Assembly: GCA_907163375.1 (NCBI GenBank)
Contig: CAJQUW010016951.1
Span: forward strand, 1 to 64,000
DNA length: 64,000 bases
Origin: Prostheceraeus crozeri
Taxonomy: Eukaryota; Platyhelminthes; Polycladida; Euryleptidae
Direction of reading: 5' to 3'
Under the pieces are notes generated by a model. That model saw nothing but the letters and a program-made list of their open reading frames with translations, ran no database searches and was not told the DNA's origin. Position numbers and translations under genes: made by a program. The stretch's first letter is position 1; every line of letters begins with the position of its first letter. Below, in pieces: positions 58,443-64,000 of this stretch.

Positions 58443-58769
58443 AATTTGATGAAAAATGTTTTGGTGACGGTCCCAGGTCGAAATTCCACACTTTGGAAAA
58501 TTTTCAAAATTTTACCCATACAAAGCCACTCTGACACAGGATTTTTTCAGGTGAGCTACGACAGTCCACCCTCCCAACCTGGCCGGCACACCACACCAAC
58601 CTAGACACCACATCACCGCGCGCTATACGACGGTCGGCCAGAGGGGGGGGACGTCAGAACCAAAGCACCACGGCGGCCGACCACGACACTGTGCCGTTCC
58701 AGAGGGGGGGGGGACGTCAGCGACGGCGGCCATCTTGCGCGGTCCAGAAGTGGAGTTTTACTTACTACT
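58443..58769. repeat. Polinton A right terminal inverted repeat
   Basis: Reverse complement of 9873-10199 with only a few differences, mostly in C/G-run length. Ends in ACTTACTACT. The last ~130 bases are not part of the tandem duplication. Confidence 0.92.
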
Positions 58770-58774
58770 AGTAT

Positions 58775-59962
58775 ATGATTAAAAACGATATCATTGAGCC
58801 GAGTACAAGTGAGTGGTCTTCACCGTGTATACTTGTGCCCAAGAGTGATGGTTCGAGTCGCTACTGTATCGACTACCGTAAACTAAATGCTCTGACTGTA
58901 CCTGATAACTTCCCTATGGCTAGAATAGACGACTGTATTGACATGATCGGTAATGCTCAATATATTTCAAAACTTGATTTAATGAAAGGTTTTTGGCAAG
59001 TACCGTTAACCGATAGAGCCAAGCGTTGTTCAGCCTTTGCCACTCCTGATGGTCTTTGGCAATACCGAGTAATGGCCTTTGGAATGCGAAATTCAGCTGC
59101 TACTTTCCAACGTCTTGTTAGCCAAATTATTAACGGCTTAGAAGGTTGTGCTGCTTACCTTGATGATTTAGTCATTTTCAGTTCCTCATGGGACAATCAT
59201 GTTAATCAAATCGAAAATTTGATGATTAGACTAAATTCCGCCAACCTTACTATCAACTTGAAAAAGTGTGAGTTTGGAAAAGCACTAGTTCAATACCTCG
59301 GTCACGAAGTAGGATATGGTTCAGTTAAACCTATTGAATCAAAAGTTGAATCAATCTGTAACTTCACTCGTCCTACTACTAAACGAGAGTTGAGGCGTTT
59401 CTTAGGCATGGCTGGATTCTACAGACGTTTTTGTAGAAATTTTTCTCAAGTTGCTTCGCCACTTACTAACCTAACCAGTGCTAAGGTTGAATTTCTATGG
59501 ACTGACGAATGCGAAAAATCATTCCAGAATATTAAGATGTTATTAACGTCTCCTCCTGTATTAAAGTCTCCTGATATGAAAAAACCGTTTATCCTTACTG
59601 TAGATGCAAGTGATTTAGGAGTTGGAGCCATCTTATCACAGAATCATAACGAGGTTGATCACCCAGTGTCCTACTTTTCAAAAAAATTTGATAGGCACCA
59701 AAAACGTTATTCAACTATAGAAAAGGAAGCATATGGCTTGATCTCAGCGCTAAAACACTTTTCTGTATACTTGAGTACTACTGCTTTTCGGACTGTCGTT
59801 CTTACCGATCATAACCCAATTGTGTTTATGGACAAAATGAAGGATAGGAATATGCGGATCCTAAGATGGAGTCTCAGTATTCAAGACTTTGACCTCGACA
59901 TCAAGCACATACGAGGACGAGACAATGTGGTTGCCGACTGCCTTTCTCGCGCATGTCTTTAA
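58775..59962 (+). CDS. Gypsy reverse transcriptase and RNase H
   Basis: RT motifs: SSPCILVPKSDGSSRYCIDYRKLN, then SKLDLMKGFWQVPL, then the catalytic YLDDLVIF near residue 130. A thumb-like LGHEVGYG and FLGMAGFYRRF follow. RNase H: LTVDASDLGVGAIL, then STIEKEAYGL and VLTDHNPIVF. No integrase follows before the LTR, which fits the Gmr1-type order, with integrase upstream. It would copy element RNA to DNA. The frame is open across this part, with ordinary codon use. Confidence 0.88.
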   Translation: MIKNDIIEPSTSEWSSPCILVPKSDGSSRYCIDYRKLNALTVPDNFPMARIDDCIDMIGNAQYISKLDLMKGFWQVPLTDRAKRCSAFATPDGLWQYRVMAFGMRNSAATFQRLVSQIINGLEGCAAYLDDLVIFSSSWDNHVNQIENLMIRLNSANLTINLKKCEFGKALVQYLGHEVGYGSVKPIESKVESICNFTRPTTKRELRRFLGMAGFYRRFCRNFSQVASPLTNLTSAKVEFLWTDECEKSFQNIKMLLTSPPVLKSPDMKKPFILTVDASDLGVGAILSQNHNEVDHPVSYFSKKFDRHQKRYSTIEKEAYGLISALKHFSVYLSTTAFRTVVLTDHNPIVFMDKMKDRNMRILRWSLSIQDFDLDIKHIRGRDNVVADCLSRACL

Positions 59963-60193
59963 AGGCAGGCATGGACTCAAGCTGCTGCTACCTCAAAACC
60001 TACGATCCCTTCAAGCCCTTCGATGTCCTACCAATCAATTCCAAATCTGCTATCCCTTCAAGCAATCCGATACCCTCAAGTTTGGAACCCAGCCTCTACG
60101 AGCCGTTGCTGCAGTGAAATTTTGTTACTGATCACTGATTTGACTCTGAATAAAAATTCACGTTGAATTTTTATTCATTTAGAGCGTTGGAGG
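59963..60193 (+). other. Gypsy 3' tail with hairpin before the LTR
   Basis: Non-coding. AATAAAAATTCA and TGAATTTTTATT form a hairpin near 60149-60175. The purine-rich AGAGCGTTGGAGG just before 60194 is a likely polypurine tract for plus-strand priming. Confidence 0.5.
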
Positions 60194-60706
60194 TGTGACG
60201 CATTCTCATTTCTCAATTATCTGCTGCGTCATCACTTTTACATACCGCAACGAAGGTCAAGTGAAGTTTCACTCCCGCGCGCGCTTACCCATGCCGCAAC
60301 GAAAGACACTGGGATGACATCGATTGTTCCCCTCTCAACTGACTTTAAAAAGCGCCAGCCAAGAGCGCTCGACTCCCAATATCTTGCGTATCGTGAGACG
60401 AGAACCGGCGTATTTCTCTTAGCGTGGCTGATTGAGCGGCAACGCCGACAAGCCGAGACGCACCAACACGCCTAGCGCACGAACTGACTCTGGAGGACCA
60501 GCGCGCTCTCATTCTCTCTCCCGTTGTCTTTGTCAAGCCTGCTGCTGTCAAGTACCGAACTGTGTCGCTGCTATACGAACTGTGAACGCCTAACTTGCCC
60601 TTTTAAGGGCTGCTTTGTGTTATTGCTTGTACCACTGGACCCTGTCATCGGGGAACGTATGTTTTTGTCCTTTAATAAAGTATAAGTCATAACAGTTACT
60701 CTCTTC
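60194..60706 (+). repeat. Gypsy 3' LTR (boundary approximate)
   Basis: Starts TGTGACGC directly after the purine tract. It holds an AATAAA (60673-60678) near its end and finishes at a CA dinucleotide, either 60694 or 60706. The partner 5' LTR is not in the window, so the exact end cannot be set. Confidence 0.55.
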
Positions 60707-60721
60707 ATGTCTGAATTAAAA

Positions 60722-61446
60722 AGTCCGGCAGCCAGAACGAGCTTCTGCAGGGAACGAGGCCGAAAGTGAGACTTTCACAGAATGATGTACACCCTATGCC
60801 TACTACGAATCGGCACGTCTGCCGAGTTCTAGTGAGTTCCTCTTCTTGTCATACAGGATCAAAGAAAAACACATGTAAATCCAATGGGACGCAGATTGCA
60901 GTTTTTGGCAAAAATGAAATTTTCCATGTTTTCTCTGATTAGACGAAAAGTACTAAACCCAGAGTCATGATTTTTAACATGTGGTGTCTTCAGTTCATTT
61001 CCTATGATGTGCATGTGCTTTTGTCATGCATCTAATCGGAAATGTATGCGAGAATGTGGTTGAATGTGAATAAAGTTGCTCAAAATGTCTGTGTTTGCCG
61101 ACATTAAGAGGCTCGCCAAATCTAAATGTGTTTAGCTTTATAGACAGGGGTGCATGAACATGAAAGGAAATGACCTGAAGACAATGCATGTTAAAAATCA
61201 TGACTCTGGGTTTAGTACTTTTCGTCTAATCAGAGAAAACATGGAAAATTTCACTTTAACAAAAAACTGCAATCTGCGTCCCATTGGATTTACATGTGTT
61301 TTTCTTTGATCTCGTCTGACAAGAAGAGGAACTCACTAGAACTCGGCAGACGTGCCGATTCGTAGTAGGCATAGGGTGTGCATCATTCTGTGAAAGTCTC
61401 ACTTTCGGCCTCGTTCCTTGCAGAAACTCGTTCTGGCTGCCGGACT
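60722..61446. mobile_element. Foldback non-autonomous DNA transposon, 725 bp
   Basis: Begins AGTCCGGCAGCCAGAACGAG and ends with its complement. The inverted arms run ~260 bases each (to about 60982, and from about 61186), at over 90% identity by eye, with a ~200-base unrelated loop. It has no coding capacity. Flanks are A-rich (TTAAAA / AAAAGT), so the target duplication is unclear. It lies just beyond the Gypsy LTR. Confidence 0.85.
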
Positions 61447-61984
61447 AAAAGTTATGTAAGGAATATAAAAGAAAAAAATGAAATTATAAAATTTGGGCGC
61501 CCTCTTGGCATCTAAATCAGGGTGATCCGCAAAAACCGGTAAACACCACTAATTTTCTCCAATTTTGTGGTAAAAACTGGCTAAAACTGACTGAAACTGT
61601 CTGAGACTCGTTTTTTGCGCTACTTTGTCGATCAATGCTATCAAAAAACAAGACCGCGTGTAATTATGATATTTCTACCACAAGAAAAAACAGTGGAAAA
61701 CAGTGGGAAAGTTACAGAAAATTGTCAACTATGAAATATCTGTTTCAACTCCTCCATGAGCCCTCAAGCAATGCATACACACAAATCCAACGCGCGTCCT
61801 GTTCACATAGTAAATTAGCATTTTAAAACTACATGTAGCGATTGCCCACGTTGATGCATTTGCGGCAGTCATTATTAGCAATTAGAACCAGATAATGCCT
61901 GCGAGATGTGGACATATCGGACTCAGAGCGGAGAACTGGCCGACAATTACAGCGAATTGCTTGGTTGCCAGAACGACTACATTA
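61447..61984. other. Right flanking DNA, no gene
   Basis: Non-coding. A short 63-codon frame (61635-61826) has no support. Confidence 0.45.
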
Positions 61985-62480
61985 ATTAAGTGGAGCGAAG
62001 CGCTCCCAACCGCAGAACCCATCGGGTTTTAGAACTTCCAGAACACCTTCAAACGGGGAAATCATCGGATTGGAGACCCTCCAATGCAGTTCCTCCAGAC
62101 AAGTGAAACGGAGCACCTACGAGTACACTAGGCGAATACAGCGCATTGGAGAGTCTCCAGAATAGCTCCTTTCGACAAATGGAGGGGAGCGCTTCCAACC
62201 GAAGAATGTAACGGACTCGAGTTCTTCCTGAACAGCTCCTTTAGACTTTAGACGAGTGGATCAGAGCTACTCCAACCGGGGAAATCAGCGGACTCTAGAG
62301 CCTCCAGAACAACTCCTCTAGACAAATGGAGCGGAGCGCCTGCAACCGAGGAAATCAGCGGATTGGAGAGTCTGCAGAGCAGGTTCTTTTAGACAACTGG
62401 AGGGGAGCACCTGCAATAAACTACTGCAACGGATTTGAGACCCACCATGAACAGCTCCAACAGATAAATGGACGGAACGC
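61985..62480. repeat. Degenerate ~75-80-bp minisatellite
   Basis: About six imperfect units recur, with words such as TCCAGAACA, TAGACAAATGGAG, GGAGCGC and GGAAATCAGCGGATT in the same order. Open frames crossing it are by-products of the repeat. Confidence 0.7.
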
Positions 62481-64000
62481 CTCCTGCTGGCAATCATTGG
62501 AACTGTGCGTTATCAACCGATGAATATAGTGAAATACCTCCATCCGAAGAATGGATTAGAATGAAAGAACTGCAAAGATATCTTAGAATGCTAGTTTTGC
62601 AATTACAAAATCATGTAGTCATCATATTGGGGCAAGGGGGACCGCCGCTCCCATCGCTCCCCCTGGCTACGTCCCTGATATCAGAGCATTCTATTACATG
62701 GAGTCCAATGTTTTTACTGCTGAACATTGAAATGAATCACATTAGCATAAATTATCAAAACTATTTGCCGACAAAGCCTACATGCATCTATTTTGAGCAT
62801 TGATGCAAGCATCAAAGCATTATTGTGATTGATTACCAATGTGATTTCAGATGAAGTTAGCAAAAATATAAACTTTTCAGTATTCAAAAAAAGTATGTGT
62901 TAAATCTCAAACACGTGCTAGTGCAACGATGCTTTGTAAATCTGCATTGGCATTACAAAGATTAATTTGAAGCGTTGAAAAGAGCTTATCATGTTATGTA
63001 GCTGAGATATTAGGGGACAATTTCTCCTACCGGTCCATTTCTTCTCATTCTCTCCTAAGCAAGCGACATGATGTCTTTGTATGCGTGAGAAGGACCGTTT
63101 TATTCTTTAATCGACCATTGAGATATCATATGATGACACTAAGATTATTTATTTGCGAATTTTTCTTGTCATTTCATCATCAATTTTCAGAATATTCCCC
63201 AAACTCCAAAGTTTTTTTCAGTTATCACATCTGTAAAGTAAAGCAGCTACACTTCCACGATAGGAGCAAAACACTCCCCCTGTACTTGAAGTGCGTCAAG
63301 TAAATCGATCACAACAATTCTCTCTTAGGAACCATGCAATTTCAAGAAGTTTCCGATGAAATAAAAGCCCTGGGCATTTTTTCATTGCTGTGTCGAGTTA
63401 TTGAGAGTATAATACCAAAAGATTGCAGTGTAGAGTGAAGCTCACTTATTCGACTAGATAGGTCAATGTGGATATGAGAGTTGCACCACTCCATACTCAG
63501 AAGACTTTCTGCGAATGCTTTTGGAAAAGGATAGTAGGTGCAAGCGCAAAATTAGATTATTGTGAATACTTGAATGGCAGACAAAACCTTTCAATAGACA
63601 AGCAGTACAAGAACTACAAGCAGTTAGAATGAAGCAAATTAAGTAATGTTACTTAAAAGTCAACTGACCTTAGACACCTCGGGCTGTAGAGGGACCCTTG
63701 ATTTGCTGGCCAGTTTTCGGAAATCAATTGTCAAAACAATCTTCGGCAGCAACTGAAGCTGCGCCAGTAGCATGCTAGAAATCAGTAACATATTTTTTGA
63801 CATTCTGAAAGTCCATTCACACCGGACGCGGCGTGTTCCCCCATGGATTTATTAAGGTTCCGAACGAAAATTCTGACGCGTAAGGACGCACCGCGCACTG
63901 TCCAGTGTAAATGGATCTTAAGAATTAGGAAACCTATTGCAGAATGTTTAGTAAAACAAAGTACTGCATTTGCCATAATAATGTCAAAAATATGTTAAAA
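62481..64000. other. Right flanking DNA, no gene seen
   Basis: AT-rich sequence with only short, unsupported frames. No RNA gene, element end or repeat could be recognised. Confidence 0.45.

Larger units (their letters stand above)
48283..58640. repeat. 10.36-kb tandem duplication, copy 2
   Basis: Near-identical direct copy of 37920-48281. It carries a second set of Polinton B right-half genes and the right end of B and A. Because it contains the end of PolB only as a short tail, this copy of B has one end only. Extremely recent by sequence. Confidence 0.9.
9873..58769. mobile_element. Polinton (Maverick) A, composite with nested Polinton B
   Basis: The ends read 5'-AGTAGTAAGT and ACTTACTACT-3'. 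Both carry ~327-bp terminal inverted repeats that differ at only a handful of positions, and a 6-bp target duplication flanks them. The Polinton A portion itself (9873-30216 plus about 1.3 kb on the right) would be near 21.7 kb, the usual size. The 48.9-kb span is due to Polinton B (30217-47035) and a 10.36-kb tandem duplication. A carries PolB, integrase, ATPase, protease and capsid genes plus TBP-like and PC4-like frames. Most genes are open but a few are broken, one by insertion of B. The insertion into Gypsy pol looks young, given the near-identical ends. Confidence 0.93.
58770..60706 (+). mobile_element. Ty3/Gypsy (Gmr1-like) retrotransposon, right part
   Basis: Contains the target duplication AGTATA (58770-58775), RT-RNase H, a short non-coding tail and the 3' LTR. 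It is the continuation of the element whose integrase half lies at 8423-9872. Broken by the Polinton A insertion; the 5' part is absent from the window. Confidence 0.82.

Noticed and set aside
9873-58769. Integrated adenovirus or other free virus
   Set aside because: The TIRs starting AGT, 6-bp target duplications, retroviral-type integrase and PolB together define Polintons; no adenovirus-specific genes are seen.
58775-60706. Envelope gene downstream of RT
   Set aside because: The space between RNase H and the LTR is ~230 bases and non-coding.
62326-62803. Open frames across the right-flank minisatellite
   Set aside because: Repeat by-products without coding character.
1-64000. tRNA or rRNA genes
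   Set aside because: No cloverleaf with A/B boxes or rRNA-like stretch was recognised on either strand by reading; a covariance search was not possible.

Overview
The window looks like animal nuclear DNA, probably from an invertebrate or lower chordate; I cannot name the species. The outer parts hold spliced GT-AG genes, a decayed DNA transposase, foldback elements and minisatellites. The middle 49 kb is one nested stack of large virus-like transposons (Polintons/Mavericks) sitting inside a Ty3/Gypsy retrotransposon.

Layout. 1-8.4 kb: flanking DNA with a minus-strand DUF4806-type gene and the remains of a CACTA-like transposase gene. 8.4-9.87 kb: the integrase half of a Gypsy element of the Gmr1 type, in which integrase lies before reverse transcriptase. 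9873-58769: Polinton A, inserted into the Gypsy element. It has ~327-bp terminal inverted repeats and a 6-bp target duplication, AGTATA. 30217-47035: Polinton B, 16.8 kb and very AT-rich, inserted into Polinton A with its own 6-bp target duplication, GATCAG. 37920-48281 is repeated almost perfectly as 48283-58640, a 10.36-kb tandem duplication covering most of B's right half and A's right end. 58.77-60.7 kb: the RT-RNase H half of the Gypsy element and its 3' LTR. 60.7-61.45 kb: a foldback DNA element. The rest is non-coding DNA with a degenerate minisatellite. The order of events is Gypsy, then A, then B, then the duplication.

Polinton A carries the usual virion set: protein-primed DNA polymerase B, chromodomain integrase, packaging ATPase, adenain-like protease, double-jelly-roll major capsid protein, minor-capsid-like proteins and basic core proteins. 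It also carries an unusual cluster at 21.6-22.9 kb. Two reading frames encode the two lobes of a TATA-binding-protein-like factor, and just upstream lie two paralogous proteins resembling the PC4 coactivator. Several genes of the same element have TATATAAA-type promoters, so A may have carried its own promoter-recognition cassette. This is the most novel signal in the window.

Polinton B is unrelated in sequence and composition. It encodes PolB, ATPase, protease, major and minor capsid proteins, two membrane-active-type proteins, a fibre-like protein with a tail-fibre-type repeat, and a parvovirus-type phospholipase A2 domain in one reading frame with the integrase. Short GC-rich palindromes are scattered between its genes and also in frame inside them.

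All these virus-like elements are treated as fossils. Each retains recognisable genes, but none is certainly whole. A and B each have a few broken genes; the Gypsy element is split and lacks its 5' part.
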